Positions 8,595 through 18,700 of a stretch of DNA of 35,180 nt are shown piece after piece. Under the pieces are notes generated by a model. The model worked only from the letters and a program-made list of their open reading frames with translations. It did no database searches and had not been told where the DNA came from. A program made the translations under genes and the position numbers. The DNA comes from Bacteroides sp. (GTDB lineage Bacteria > Bacteroidota > Bacteroidia > Bacteroidales > Muribaculaceae): positions 25,223-60,402 of the forward strand of contig JAAVCM010000008.1 of NCBI GenBank assembly GCA_014802345.1, given 5' to 3'. Each line of letters opens with the position of its first letter. Within the stretch, counting starts at the first letter, position 1.

Positions 8595-8633
8595 AAATAG
8601 CTTATATTTTTGATAGTTTTAAGAGTGATTTTT

Positions 8634-9446
8634 TTACTGAGTCTGTCCGTGGTTCTCCGCGAGGGGTCGCGCCGGCGATGAAGGGACTGAGAATGCCGAG
8701 AGCTCCCAGAGGAGATAGAGGGGAAGGAAGACCACCATCAGCGTGAAGGGGTCGCCGCTCGGAGTGATGACGGCGGCAGCCACGAGCAGAATCACTATGG
8801 CGTGGCGGCGGAAACGCCCGAAAAAGTCGCGCCTCAGATAGCCGGTCTTACCGATGAGCCATGTGACCAGAGGGAGCTCGAAGACAATCCCCATCACGAG
8901 GATGAGCATAAGGAAATTGTCCATGTAGGAGTCAAGCGAAATCTGATTGGGGATAAGCGCACTGAGCTGATAGTCGGCAAGAAAGCGGAGGGTCAGGGGG
9001 AAAACGAGAAAATAGCCTGTTGCGACACCGAGGAAAAACATCAGGTTGCCCGCAAGGAAAGCCGCACGCATCCCGCGCTTCTCCTCCTCGTAAAGCCCCG
9101 GGGCGACGAATCCCCACAGAAGATAGACGCATATCGGGAACCCCAGCACAAGAGCCAGCCAGAAGGAGGTAGTCGCATGAATCAGGAACTGCGAGGCAAG
9201 GCGGATATTGATGAGATGCACGTCAAATTCACCCGTAGCCGCGTCGGGGAGCATCGCGCCCGGCAGACGCGCCAACAGGCGGTAGAGGATGAAGTCGCTG
9301 CGGCAAGGGGCGAGGATGACCGAATCGAATATGTAGGGCATCGCGGCAAAAAGCACCACCGTCAGCACCAGCAGCAGCCCCGCGATGCGGAGCAGGACAC
9401 TGCGGAGAGCCTCGGCGTGGTCCCAGAAACCCATTTCAGCACTCAC
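8634..9446 (-). CDS. tatC: Sec-independent (Tat) protein translocase subunit TatC
   Basis: Polytopic inner-membrane receptor of the twin-arginine export pathway. The 270-residue protein has about six hydrophobic helices. The N-terminal FWDHAEALR resembles the conserved HLxELR element, although the Leu after His is Ala. Conserved family regions FPICVYLLWGFVAPGLYEEEKR and GIVFELPLV are visible. Its start overlaps the tatA stop by 4 nt. Together with the TatA upstream it forms a minimal TatAC system; no separate tatB is present. Confidence 0.95.
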   Translation of the reverse strand: MSAEMGFWDHAEALRSVLLRIAGLLLVLTVVLFAAMPYIFDSVILAPCRSDFILYRLLARLPGAMLPDAATGEFDVHLINIRLASQFLIHATTSFWLALVLGFPICVYLLWGFVAPGLYEEEKRGMRAAFLAGNLMFFLGVATGYFLVFPLTLRFLADYQLSALIPNQISLDSYMDNFLMLILVMGIVFELPLVTWLIGKTGYLRRDFFGRFRRHAIVILLVAAAVITPSGDPFTLMVVFLPLYLLWELSAFSVPSSPARPLAENHGQTQ

Positions 9447-9703
9447 TTCGCGGGAGTGTCGGGGGTTGAGGGGCTGTCGTCGGTAGCTATATGCCTTGGA
9501 GTGGTGCCGTCGGGCTTACCGGGGTCGGCAGCAGGTTCGTTGACCTGATTGACAGCCTCGTTCATTCCGTGCTTGAACATACTGATTCCCTTGCCCATGC
9601 TGCGGGCAAGTTCAGGGATGCGTTTCGCGCCGAAAAGCAGGATGATGACCACGAATATGATGATAAGCTCGCCGGTGCCGAGATTGAGGAAACAGGGTAT
9701 CAT
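9443..9703 (-). CDS. tatA: Tat translocase pore-forming subunit TatA
   Basis: Small membrane protein that assembles into the twin-arginine translocation channel. The 86-residue protein has one N-terminal transmembrane helix (LGTGELIIIFVVIILLFGAK), the hinge, then the amphipathic helix RIPELARSMGKGISMFKHGM and a polar acidic tail, in the classic TatA order. The ATG at 9703 gives eight residues before the helix, as usual. Its stop overlaps the tatC ATG by 4 nt. It is probably the first gene of the operon that runs on to mtnN and luxS. Confidence 0.93.
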   Translation of the reverse strand: MIPCFLNLGTGELIIIFVVIILLFGAKRIPELARSMGKGISMFKHGMNEAVNQVNEPAADPGKPDGTTPRHIATDDSPSTPDTPAK

Positions 9704-9770
9704 TTCAAGTATTGAATATGTAACATTAAGTATTAAGCGTGAATTTTAAGGTATGGAGTTTTGAGGAATG

Positions 9771-9778
9771 CAAAGTTA
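9771..9778 (-). promoter_or_regulatory. Probable -7 element for tatA operon
   Basis: Minus-strand TAACTTTG matches TAnnTTTG, about 68 nt before the tatA start. No TTTG or TTG lies 19-21 nt upstream, so support is partial. The whole 9704-9939 gap is non-coding and carries this element and the oppositely directed fabD element. Confidence 0.6.
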
Positions 9779-9875
9779 GTGAATTTTTTGCTGACGAGTT
9801 GTGAAAAGGGCGAGAGGCTTGACGGTGTGGATGTTAAAAATGGTTTTTGAACCTTAAAATCTTGTCGGAAAAGCG

Positions 9876-9883
9876 TAACTTTG
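9876..9883 (+). promoter_or_regulatory. Probable -7 element for fabD
   Basis: TAACTTTG matches the Bacteroidetes -7 consensus about 56 nt before the fabD ATG. The -33 region is not a clear match. Confidence 0.6.
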
Positions 9884-9939
9884 CACTTCGGTTACATCCA
9901 TAGCTGAAAATAACATATTAGATTATATAAGACATTCTT

Positions 9940-10818
9940 ATGAAAGCATTTGTATTCCCCGGTCAGGGAGCCCAGTTCGTCGGAATGGGTAAGGACCTCT
10001 ACGAGAACAATGAAGTGGCAAAGGAGATGTTCGAGAAAGCAAACGAGATTCTCGGCTTCCGCATCACCGACCTCATGTTTGAAGGCACTGACGAAGACCT
10101 CCGTCAGACCAAGGTGACCCAGCCCGCAATCTTCCTCCACAGTGTAATCCTCGCCAAGACAATGGGCGACGAGTTCGACCCCTCGATGGTGGCCGGTCAC
10201 TCGCTCGGCGAATTTTCGGCACTCGTTGCCGCCGGCGCCCTCAGTTTCGAGGACGGTCTGCGCCTCGTCTCTGCCCGCGCACAGGCCATGCAGAAAGCCT
10301 GCGAACTCAAACCCTCGACCATGGCTGCCGTCCTCGCCCTCCCCGACGAGAAAGTCGAGGAAATCTGCGCCGAAATCCCCGGTGTGGTCGTCTGCGCCAA
10401 CTACAACTGCCCCGGTCAGCTCGTGATTTCAGGCGAGGAAGATGCCATCGACGCTGCCTGCGTGAAACTCAAGGAAGCCGGTGCGAAGCGTGCGATGCGC
10501 CTCAAAGTCGGCGGCGGTTTCCACTCACCCTGCATGGAGCCTGCCCGCGCCGAACTCGCCGAAGCTATCGAGAAGACAGAAATCCATACCCCGACAGTCC
10601 CCGTCTATCAGAACGTCGACGCCAAGCCCCACACCGATCCCGCTGAAATCAAGGCCAACCTCGTCGCACAGCTCACCGCTCCCGTCCGCTGGACTCAGAG
10701 CGTGCAGAACATGATTGCCGACGGTGCCGACGAGTTCATCGAACTCGGCCCGGGCAAAGTGCTTCAGGGTCTCGTCAACAAAATCAACCGCGAGGTAGCG
10801 ACCTTCGGCCGACAGTAA
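9940..10818 (+). CDS. fabD: Malonyl-CoA:ACP transacylase
   Basis: Transfers malonyl from CoA to acyl carrier protein, supplying the extender unit for fatty acid synthesis in the cytosol. The 292-residue product shows FPGQGAQFVGMG at the N-terminus, the nucleophile motif VAGHSLGEFSAL (Ser88), the substrate-carboxylate Arg in the LVSARAQAMQ region, the catalytic His in GGGFHSPCM, and a C-terminal ELGPGKVLQGLV. Length is typical. It appears to be monocistronic with its own promoter and a downstream GC-rich hairpin, and is not within a fab cluster. Confidence 0.97.
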   Translation: MKAFVFPGQGAQFVGMGKDLYENNEVAKEMFEKANEILGFRITDLMFEGTDEDLRQTKVTQPAIFLHSVILAKTMGDEFDPSMVAGHSLGEFSALVAAGALSFEDGLRLVSARAQAMQKACELKPSTMAAVLALPDEKVEEICAEIPGVVVCANYNCPGQLVISGEEDAIDAACVKLKEAGAKRAMRLKVGGGFHSPCMEPARAELAEAIEKTEIHTPTVPVYQNVDAKPHTDPAEIKANLVAQLTAPVRWTQSVQNMIADGADEFIELGPGKVLQGLVNKINREVATFGRQ

Positions 10819-10868
10819 TTTCTGCCTGAAAAGGCTCTGTCAGAGACCACACACATCCAAACAGTAAA

Positions 10869-10905
10869 CAGGAGCGGCGGCTGCGCAGGCAGTCCGCCGC
10901 TCCTG
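10869..10905 (+). terminator. GC-rich hairpin after fabD
   Basis: CAGGAGCGGCGG (10869-10880) and CCGCCGCTCCTG (10894-10905) form a perfect 12-bp stem with a 13-nt loop, about 50 nt after the fabD stop. The sequence after it is TGTCTGCCC rather than a T-tract, so it may be a weak terminator or an mRNA 3'-end stabiliser. Confidence 0.5.
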
Positions 10906-10978
10906 CTGTCTGCCCACTGAACCTACCTCGCCCAACAGATGTTATTATAGATGAAAAACGCACAAACTATTTATATTT

Positions 10979-11944
10979 ATGATTACTCCACGACTCTATA
11001 CCCCTTATCAGACGGCTGTCATCACAGCGCCACGTCCCCGCAGGGAAAACGTGTTGAAATTCCAGCCTCTCCGAATATCCGACATCCCGACACTACGCCC
11101 TTATCTCAATCAGGCATACGGCCGCACCTGTGACCTCACCGTCGGAGGCACCTTCATGTGGACCGACTATTTCGACTATTCATTCTGCATCATAAAGGAC
11201 ACGCTTTTCATCAAGGGTGTCACAGAGGACGATGTGACCCGTCCTGCCTTCTCTATCCCTGTCGGGAAGATGAGCCTCGACGAGTCTGTCCGCCTTCTCC
11301 GTGACCACTGCCGCCGCGAGGGAATAGAACTCATCTTCTCCGCCGTCCCCGAGGTGTTCGTCGCCCCTCTAAAAGCCCTCGGAGCGAAAAAGGTGGAAAA
11401 ACTTGAAGACTGGAACGATTATCTCTATGACGCACAGGCTCTCGCCACTCTCAGCGGCAAGAAACTCAACAAGAAGCGCAACCACGTCAACCGCTTTCAG
11501 GCCGAACACCCCGACTATAAATTCGAGCCGCTCACGCCCGAGCTTCTCCCCGAGGTAAAGAAATTCTTCGCCGCCTCCGAGCTGCCACTCTCAAAACCCG
11601 CCATCGCCGATGTCGAGCATGATCAGGTGATGCTTGTCCTCGACAATCTTGACCTTTACGGCTTTGAGGGTGCGGTGCTTTCGACTCCCGAAAACGGCAT
11701 AGTGGCCTTCACCCTCGGCGAAGTCAAGGGAGACACGCTCTATACCCATATCGAGAAGATGAACCACGAAGTCACCGGAGCCGGCGAGACCGTCAACAAG
11801 CTCTTTGCCGCGATGATGACCGCCCGCCACCCCGAAGTCCTCTACATCAACCGTGAGGAGGATTGCGGCGACCCCGGTCTGCGCCATGCCAAGGAGTCAT
11901 ACCATCCGCTTGAACTTCTTGCAAAATACAACGTCACTTTCTGA
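10979..11944 (+). CDS. DUF2156 (phosphatidylglycerol lysyltransferase C-terminal-like) protein
   Basis: A 321-residue soluble GNAT-fold protein resembling the DUF2156 family (PF09924), related to the catalytic domain of MprF aminoacyl-transferases. Typical features are DLTVGGTFMWTDYF, the GKKLNKKRNHVNRF segment and the C-terminal YINREEDCGDPGLRHAKESYHP. It has no membrane domain, unlike MprF, so its acceptor substrate is unknown. The ATG at 10979 adds about 24 residues before LKFQPLRISDIP, where homologues usually start. A GTG at 11051 (codon 25) is therefore a plausible alternative start. A strong palindromic terminator follows. Confidence 0.82.
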   Translation: MITPRLYTPYQTAVITAPRPRRENVLKFQPLRISDIPTLRPYLNQAYGRTCDLTVGGTFMWTDYFDYSFCIIKDTLFIKGVTEDDVTRPAFSIPVGKMSLDESVRLLRDHCRREGIELIFSAVPEVFVAPLKALGAKKVEKLEDWNDYLYDAQALATLSGKKLNKKRNHVNRFQAEHPDYKFEPLTPELLPEVKKFFAASELPLSKPAIADVEHDQVMLVLDNLDLYGFEGAVLSTPENGIVAFTLGEVKGDTLYTHIEKMNHEVTGAGETVNKLFAAMMTARHPEVLYINREEDCGDPGLRHAKESYHPLELLAKYNVTF

Positions 11945-11971
11945 GGAGATTTCTCCCGTAACTGACGGCAA

Positions 11972-12022
11972 AAAAATACGGAAACATCAAAAACCGGCGG
12001 TTTTTGATGTTTCCGTATTTTT
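11972..12022. terminator. Bidirectional palindromic terminator
   Basis: A 25-bp perfect inverted repeat with a single-base centre: left arm 11972-11996, right arm 11998-12022, with a GC core and A/T ends. In either direction the stem ends in a run of T. It ends the DUF2156 transcript and insulates metX. Confidence 0.88.
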
Positions 12023-12059
12023 GTATCTTCATTTTCCCTGATTAACAACGCTAAATGAG

Positions 12060-12067
12060 TAACTTTG
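12060..12067 (+). promoter_or_regulatory. Probable -7 element for metX
   Basis: TAACTTTG lies 26 nt before the metX ATG. The -33 position has only CTG. The implied leader is about 22 nt, too short for a SAM riboswitch. Confidence 0.6.
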
Positions 12068-12093
12068 CATGACAAACAGCGTCAATTGGAAAA

Positions 12094-13107
12094 ATGATCA
12101 ACTATTATCATCACACAGAGCCTTTCGCCCTCGAACTGGGGGGACAGCTCGACGAGCTTCGCATAGCTTACCACACCTACGGCACTCTCAACGCCGACAA
12201 GTCAAACGTCGTCTGGGTATGCCACGCCCTGACTGCCAACAGTGATGTCAAGGACTGGTGGCCCCACACGGTCGAGGAGGGTAAATTTCTCGACCCCGCC
12301 CGCAATTTCGTCATCTGCGCCAACATCCTCGGCTCACCCTACGGGACCACCTCACCCCTCCACACAAATCCTGCGACCGGAAAGCCCTACTACAAGGACT
12401 TCCCGCGCTACACAATCCGCGACATCGTCAACGCCCACCGCGTCCTCGCCGATGCACTCGGGATAGGCCACATCTCGACCCTCGTCGGATGTTCCGTCGG
12501 AGGTTTTCAGGCTGTCGAGTGGGCGGTCATGGAGCCGGAAAGATTTGACCGCCTCGTGCTGATGGCCACGGATGCGGTGGCTACACCGTGGACCATCGCC
12601 ATCGACGAGACCATGCGTATGTCCATCGAGGCTGACCCGACTTTCGGCGACCCCGACCCGCAGGCGGGACGCAAGGGGCTTGCCGCCGCCCGCGCAATAG
12701 GCCTCCTGAGCTATCGCGGCTACTATGGCTACAACCTCACGCAGCGCGACACCGAGAGCCTTCCCGAAGTCCACCGCGCGTGCAGCTATCAGCAGTATCA
12801 GGGCGAGAAGCTATGCCGCCGTTTCGATGCTTACTCCTACTACGCTATCCTCAACGCTTTCGACACTCACGACGTGGGGCGCGGGCGCGGAGGACTTGAA
12901 GCCGCACTCAAACGCATCAAGGCGCGGACGCTCGTCATCGGATTGGAAACCGACATTGTGTTTCCTCCGCGCGAGATGCAGGAACTCTGTTCTAAAATCC
13001 CGGGAGCGGTCTACGGCGAAATCCATTCCCCCTTCGGCCACGACGGTTTCCTTGTCGAATACAATCAGCTCAACAATCTCCTCCTTCCCTTCATGACGAT
13101 TGAATAA
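12094..13107 (+). CDS. metX: Homoserine O-acetyltransferase
   Basis: Activates homoserine with acetyl-CoA for methionine synthesis by the acetylation route. The 337-residue alpha/beta-hydrolase has CHALTANSD near the oxyanion hole, the nucleophile elbow VGCSVGGFQ (Ser134), the catalytic Asp in GLETDIVFPP and the catalytic His in PFGHDGFLVEY. The family assignment also rests on LGSPYGTTSP and FPRYTIRDIV. Succinyl-CoA use cannot be excluded, since acyl specificity in this family depends on few residues. The EamA transporter follows after 9 nt and is probably co-transcribed. Homocysteine from luxS (encoded about 4 kb away) meets this pathway, but the genes are not in one operon. Confidence 0.94.
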   Translation: MINYYHHTEPFALELGGQLDELRIAYHTYGTLNADKSNVVWVCHALTANSDVKDWWPHTVEEGKFLDPARNFVICANILGSPYGTTSPLHTNPATGKPYYKDFPRYTIRDIVNAHRVLADALGIGHISTLVGCSVGGFQAVEWAVMEPERFDRLVLMATDAVATPWTIAIDETMRMSIEADPTFGDPDPQAGRKGLAAARAIGLLSYRGYYGYNLTQRDTESLPEVHRACSYQQYQGEKLCRRFDAYSYYAILNAFDTHDVGRGRGGLEAALKRIKARTLVIGLETDIVFPPREMQELCSKIPGAVYGEIHSPFGHDGFLVEYNQLNNLLLPFMTIE

Positions 13108-13116
13108 TAAGTAGAA

Positions 13117-13995
13117 ATGACCCGCACAACCAAAGGCTATATTCTCGGTGCCGTCGCCGCCGTGAGCTATGGCACCAATCCCCTTTTCGCCGTCCCTCTC
13201 TACGAGGCGGGCATGGGGGTTGCCTCAGTCCTCTTTTACCGCTACATATTTGCCGCGATGATTCTCGGCGCAATCATGCTTATGCGTGGCGAAAGCCTGC
13301 GTCTGGCACGGCGCGACATCCCCCTGATGATGATGCTCGGAATTCTATTCGCGCTCTCGTCGGTGCTTCTCTTCGAGTCCTACAACTATATGGATGTCGG
13401 GCTTGCCTCGACGCTGCTTTTTGTCGAGCCGGTATTCATAGCCCTCATCCTATGGATTTTCTGCCATGAACGCATCTCGATGTGGACCATCATTTCCATC
13501 CTCATCTGTCTGGCGGGCGTGATATTCCTGTGCAATCCCGGCCCCGGGGCAAATGTGACCGCCACCGGCATAATCCTCGTCATACTTTCGTCACTTGCCT
13601 ATGCACTCTACATGGTCATCATCAACAAAAGCCGCATAGGTTCGCTCCACGGCTCGACAATCACATTCTATTCACTCCTGTTCGGAATGATAGTCTTTGC
13701 CTTTCGCACCGACTGCTTCACAGCCGTGCAGCCGGTCCCCCCGGGACTCATCCCTTGGGCGTGCATCATCGGCATATCCATCATCCCCACCATTGTCTCG
13801 CTGATGACCGTAGCGGTCTCCATCCAGTACATCGGCTCGGTAGCGGTCTCCATCCTCGGGGCGCTCGAACCCATCACCGGAGTGATGTTCGGAGTCCTGC
13901 TGTTCGGCGAAATCCTCACCGTCCGCGCCTCCATCGGTATAATCCTCATCATCTGTGCCGTCATGACACTCGTGCTTACCAAAAAGAATTCATAA
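13117..13995 (+). CDS. EamA/DMT-superfamily membrane transporter
   Basis: A 292-residue inner-membrane protein with ten predicted helices arranged as two EamA repeats, for example GYILGAVAAVSYGTNPLFAV at the N-terminus and GALEPITGVMFGVLLFGE in the second half. DMT members export amino acids, metabolites or drugs. The substrate is not readable here, although the 9-nt gap after metX suggests, weakly, an amino-acid-related substrate. A bidirectional hairpin terminator follows. Confidence 0.92.
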   Translation: MTRTTKGYILGAVAAVSYGTNPLFAVPLYEAGMGVASVLFYRYIFAAMILGAIMLMRGESLRLARRDIPLMMMLGILFALSSVLLFESYNYMDVGLASTLLFVEPVFIALILWIFCHERISMWTIISILICLAGVIFLCNPGPGANVTATGIILVILSSLAYALYMVIINKSRIGSLHGSTITFYSLLFGMIVFAFRTDCFTAVQPVPPGLIPWACIIGISIIPTIVSLMTVAVSIQYIGSVAVSILGALEPITGVMFGVLLFGEILTVRASIGIILIICAVMTLVLTKKNS

Positions 13996-14011
13996 TTGAT
14001 TCTCCATAATG

Positions 14012-14053
14012 AAAAAAACGGAAGTGGCATCACTGTCACTTCCGTCTTTTTTT
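14012..14053. terminator. Bidirectional terminator between EamA transporter and SusD
   Basis: ACGGAAGTG (14018-14026) pairs with CACTTCCGT (14037-14045), flanked by A-run on the left and CTTTTTTT on the right, giving a stem plus T-tract in both directions. It separates convergent operons. Confidence 0.9.
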
Positions 14054-14095
14054 CAATGATTTTATGTTTAGTATGGCATTTACTGAATCCGTAGA

Positions 14096-15706
14096 TTAGT
14101 AGGTGTCGGGAATATCAGGGTTGTTCCACTTGGCTACGGCAGCATTGTTGTTACCCTCGCTCTGGACGATTACCATGTTCATCCATGCGGGACGGCCGAT
14201 GGTATTCTTTTCAGAACCGGCATAGAAATTGGTGCCTTCGTAGTTGCGGGTGACTGAGTAGTTGAGACGCTTGATGTCATAGAGAGTATGACCCTCGCCC
14301 CAAAGCTCGACACGCTTCTGGAACACGATTTCCTCGATGATGGCATCCTGATCGGTAGCCTCGCATGTGTACTGCGGGTCGCGGTAGTTGACCATGAAGT
14401 CGGTCAGGAGCTTCTTACCCTCGGCAGGATTGGTATGGGCGACAGATTCGATGTAGTTGAACCACATTTCCTCGACACGCATCACAGGGACAGCGGTGGC
14501 CGAACCCTCGTTAGCGTCAGATACGTTGCCTGCACCGGGACGGAACTTGATGGATGCGTAGGGGAAGTTCTGGACGTAGAAAGCGCGGTCATCCTCTACA
14601 CAGAGGGGGAACTCGGTCGAGAGCGCGGTCACACCGGGGGTTACCCAAGAGAGCTTGCGGAAGTCGGTGTCCGAGATGCGGGCATACATCGAAGCGTCGA
14701 TGATGGGGCAAGCGCCGACGGCAGCGTAGCCGTACTCAGCCTCGGGGCTCATCATTGAGGTCCAGTTACAGATACCGGTTGCGACGGCATCGTTCTCCTT
14801 CTCGAATTTCAGACCCCACATCCATGAAGTGTTGTCAAACGAGTTGAAACCAGATGTCGGGCTGGTCCATGCCTCCTTGGTGAGGGGTGTGCAGCCGCTT
14901 GCATCGATGGCGAGCTTGGCATACTCGGCAGCCTTTGCATAGTCATTGTTCCACATATAGAGGCGTGCTTTCAGACCGTAGACACAAGCGAGGTCAGGGA
15001 GAAGCATGGTGCCGTAGCTGGCATAGCCGATGTTCTGCTCTGCATAGTCGAGGTCTTTGAGGAGGAATGCCGACATTTCCTCGTGGGTGGCACGGGGATT
15101 GTTGCGGGCTTCCTGCTCGGTGGTGGTCTCGGTCACGATGGGGACTGTAAGACCCTCGACATTGTTGCCGAAGCTGTTAGTGGCCGAAGTGTTGTTGTTG
15201 GGAAGGAACTCATACCAGCGTGCGAGGTCAAGATAGGTGAGCGCACGGAAAGTGAGGGCTGTTGCGCGGGCACCCTTGCTGTACTCGTCCTCGACATCCT
15301 CGTTGTAGTATTCGAGAGCCTTGTTGCAGGCAAGCACCTGCTTGTTGAGGTAGACCCATATACGCTGCACCGAAGCGTAGTTCTGACCGAGGTAGACGAT
15401 CTGGGTGTAGTTGCTCCACTGGTTGTAGTTGAGACCTATGCCAAGGATTGACATATCGCCTGTCATGCAGTCGCGGATGTGCATCATTGAAGAATAGCCG
15501 AAGTCACCGTGCCATTCTGCACCTGTAGAATTCCAGTTAACCATGAATCCGGGCATAGCCATAATCATGGCCTCGCCTGCCTTGACTGATGATTCAAGCT
15601 GCTCCTGTGATACGTCGCTGGTGGGATAGACCTCTTCGATACAGGATGAAAGAGCCACAGTCGATGCCAGTGCGATGAGTGTTGTCGCTTTAAATATATT
15701 TTTCAT
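14096..15706 (-). CDS. SusD/RagB-family surface lipoprotein (second pair)
   Basis: Substrate-binding partner of the SusC encoded just upstream. The 536-residue protein has a lipoprotein signal ending VALSSC (Cys22), then CIEEVYP; the acidic residues right after Cys fit the Bacteroidetes surface-export signal. SusD features include the TPR-like ALTFRALTYLDLARWYEF and LKARLYMWNNDYAKAAEYAKLA, and a C-terminal IVFQKRVELWGEGHTLYDIKRL. It is dissimilar in detail to the first SusD (5134-6609), so the two pairs probably bind different ligands. It starts 20 nt after SusC on the same strand. Confidence 0.95.
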   Translation of the reverse strand: MKNIFKATTLIALASTVALSSCIEEVYPTSDVSQEQLESSVKAGEAMIMAMPGFMVNWNSTGAEWHGDFGYSSMMHIRDCMTGDMSILGIGLNYNQWSNYTQIVYLGQNYASVQRIWVYLNKQVLACNKALEYYNEDVEDEYSKGARATALTFRALTYLDLARWYEFLPNNNTSATNSFGNNVEGLTVPIVTETTTEQEARNNPRATHEEMSAFLLKDLDYAEQNIGYASYGTMLLPDLACVYGLKARLYMWNNDYAKAAEYAKLAIDASGCTPLTKEAWTSPTSGFNSFDNTSWMWGLKFEKENDAVATGICNWTSMMSPEAEYGYAAVGACPIIDASMYARISDTDFRKLSWVTPGVTALSTEFPLCVEDDRAFYVQNFPYASIKFRPGAGNVSDANEGSATAVPVMRVEEMWFNYIESVAHTNPAEGKKLLTDFMVNYRDPQYTCEATDQDAIIEEIVFQKRVELWGEGHTLYDIKRLNYSVTRNYEGTNFYAGSEKNTIGRPAWMNMVIVQSEGNNNAAVAKWNNPDIPDTY

Positions 15707-15726
15707 CGTAATGTTCTGTTTGTGGA

Positions 15727-18700
15727 TTAGAATGAAACGTTGATGCCGCCTGAGATTGTACGGATGGGAGCGTAGTAGGCGTTAGTGACGTCACCGGTAA
15801 TGTTCTGACGGGGGTCGAGACCCTTACGCTTTGACCATACAGCCACATTGTCGCAGCTGAGATAGAAACGGATCTTCTCGACATCAATCTTCTTGGTCAC
15901 CTTCGAGGGAAGGGTATAGCCGAAGTTGAGGTTGTTGAGGGCGAGATAAGATGCGCTGGTGAGGAAGCGGTCAGATGTAGAGGTGACATACTGGTCGCCG
16001 AATTCCATTGCAGGGATATTGGAGTTGGGGTTGTCGATGCTCCAAGCCTTGTGGAGGTCCTTGTGCATCGCGCGGCCGCGTGACGAGGTGTAGGGGCTTG
16101 CCATAAGACCTGCGTAAGTGCTGTCGTAGACCTGACCGCCGAGCTGATAGGTGAAGTCGATAGAGAAGTCAAATCCGAAAGCATTGACCGAAGTTCCGAA
16201 ACCGCCGTAGACATCGGGGAGTGCGGTGCCGCAGAGGTAGAAGTCGCCTGCGCTGTAATTTGAAGTGGTCTTCATCTCGCCGGTGGGCTCGCCGTTGTCG
16301 TCAAGCACGTTGTAGTACCAGAGCGAAGAACCGGTCTCTTTGTCGACACCTGCGAAACGCTTCACGCGATAGGTGTAGAGAGATTCACCCTCGCCGTAGA
16401 AGTAGCTGCCGGAGCTGTAACCGTCGACACCGTCTACGGTCATGGTCTTACGCTCGTCGGGGAGACGCGAAATCTTGTTCTTGTAGTAAGTGAGGTTGAG
16501 GTTGGCGCTCCAAGTGACGTTGCGGGTGCGGATGATGTCGCCGTGTAGGTCGATTTCAAGACCCTTGTTCACCATGTCGCCGATGTTGTCGTAGTAAGAG
16601 GTGTAGCCGAATGAGGTCGGGAGGGGGAACGAGAAGAGCATATCGGAAGTCTTGCGGTAGAAACCTTCGATTGTACCGGTGAGTCGCTCGTTGAAGAGTG
16701 CGAAGTCAACACCGTAGTTGAGGTTGCCACCCTTTTCCCAAGTGATGTTCTTGTTGCCGAGAGTTTTGGGCTGTGCGGCAGCCTGACCGCCCGAGTTCAC
16801 GATGGTGTAGGTGTTGGTGTAGCGGAAGTTACCGATGTTGTCGTTACCCTGCTCGCCGTATGACACTTTCAGTTTCAGCATATCGACCCAAGGAGCCTGG
16901 AAGAAAGCCTCCTTGCTGATGATCCATGCTGCGGAAGCTGACCAGAATGTACCCCAGCGGTTCGAGGGATCGAAACGAGAGGAAGCATCGCGGCGGAGAG
17001 ATGCGCTGACGAAGTATTTGCTGTCATAGTCGTAGTTAACGCGGCCGAACCAACCTTCGTTGTCGTAGCTGGTCACGTATGATGAGCTGTTGCCGTTGAT
17101 GACTGCGCCGTCAAGTTCCTCGTTGGAGGGAAGAAGCATATTGGAGCGGCTTGCATAGAGGTAGGAATACTTGTTCCAGTAGTTCTCGTGACCGAGGAGG
17201 ACATTGACATTGTGTGCGTCGAACTGGTGAGCCCAGTTGAGGAGCTGCTGATAGGTGTAGTCGATACGGCGGGTGTGATACTTGTAGACGATACCGTTTG
17301 ACGAAGCATACTGACCGTAGTAGGGGTTGGTCACCTGAGTCTGACGCTGCTCGTAGAGGTTCACGCTGTTGTTGGTGGTGAACTTGAAGTCGCGGAGGAA
17401 ACGGATTTCAGCATAACCGCTGGCGGTCATGGCGTTGCCTTCGTACTTGGAGACGTCGAGGATGTTCTGCGAGAGGGGGTTGGCCTGAGAGAAGGTGGGA
17501 CGTGAGGGAAGACCGAGACCCATGCCGTCACCGTAGTCATACATGGTGTTGCCATACTGGTCCTTCATGATCTGACCCTGAGCGTCGCGCACATAGAGGG
17601 GATAGATGGGGGCGAGGACATTGTTGACAGTGAAGACGTTGCCCGACGAAGCGGTTTCGCCGTCATCACCATTATATTTTGATGAATAGTGGGTGTACGA
17701 CATATTCGCACCGACTTTCAGCCAGTTCTTGGCCTGAACATCAGCGGTCAGACGGCCGGTGAAGCGCTCGAAGCCGGAGTTCATGGTGATACCCTCGTTG
17801 TTGAGGTAGCTTGCAGAAGTGTAGAACGAACCGCGGTCAGTAGCCTGCGATACGCTGAGGTTGTATTCCTGACGGAGTGCATTCTTATAAGCTGCATCGC
17901 TCCAGTTGTCGGGATAGAGCATATATTCCTGACCACCTGCGCTCATCACGCGGCCGAGAGTGGCATTGGGGTTGAACTTGTAGCCGCTGAGAAGGAGGCT
18001 TTCACCTTCGGGGACATTGAACACATTGTAGCCGAGCGACGAAGATACACCTACACGACCGGCAGCAACATAGCTGGAAGGAACATAGTAGTTACCGAAA
18101 AGGAGGTTGTTGACATACGGGAGGGCGGTTGCCTCGTCCATTCTGAAATCACCTCTGGGATTGGTGAGGTAGTTGCCGATTGCGCGGCCGTAGGTCTCGA
18201 TGTACTCCTGCGGAGAAGAAATCACGTCGTAGTCGCTGATGGCGCGTGAGTTCTGACCCCATTTTGCGTCGAGGGTGACGCGGGCGTGCCCCTGCTTACC
18301 TTTCTTGGTGGTGATGAGGATGACACCGTTGGCACCACGGGCACCGTAGAGGGCATTGGAGGCAGCATCCTTGAGGACGGTCATGCTCTCGATGTCCTGG
18401 CTGGAAATGTTGTCCATACCGCCGTCGTAGGGAGTTCCGTCAAGCACGATAAGAGGTGAGTTACCTGCGTTGATTGACGAGATACCACGGATATAGATGG
18501 TAGGATTCGAGTTACCGGGAGCACCTGACTGAGAGTTGATCTGAACACCTGAAACCTTGCCTTTGAGAGCGTCGACAGGGTTGGTGACCTGCACGGCCTC
18601 AATCTGTGAGGCGTCGAGTACCGAAGCCGAACCCGTGAATGCCGAACGCTTTGCTGTACCGTAGGCAACGGTGATGACTTCGTCAAGGACATTTGTTCCG

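Noticed and set aside
8016-9548. Plus-strand open frames of 194 and 248 codons opposite mtnN and tatC
   Set aside because: Antisense shadows of well-recognised genes.
12068-12093. SAM riboswitch upstream of metX
   Set aside because: Only about 22 nt separate the predicted transcript start from the ATG, too short for any SAM aptamer I know.
17689-18249. Plus-strand open frame of 186 codons opposite SusC
   Set aside because: Antisense shadow; the SusC reading is unambiguous.
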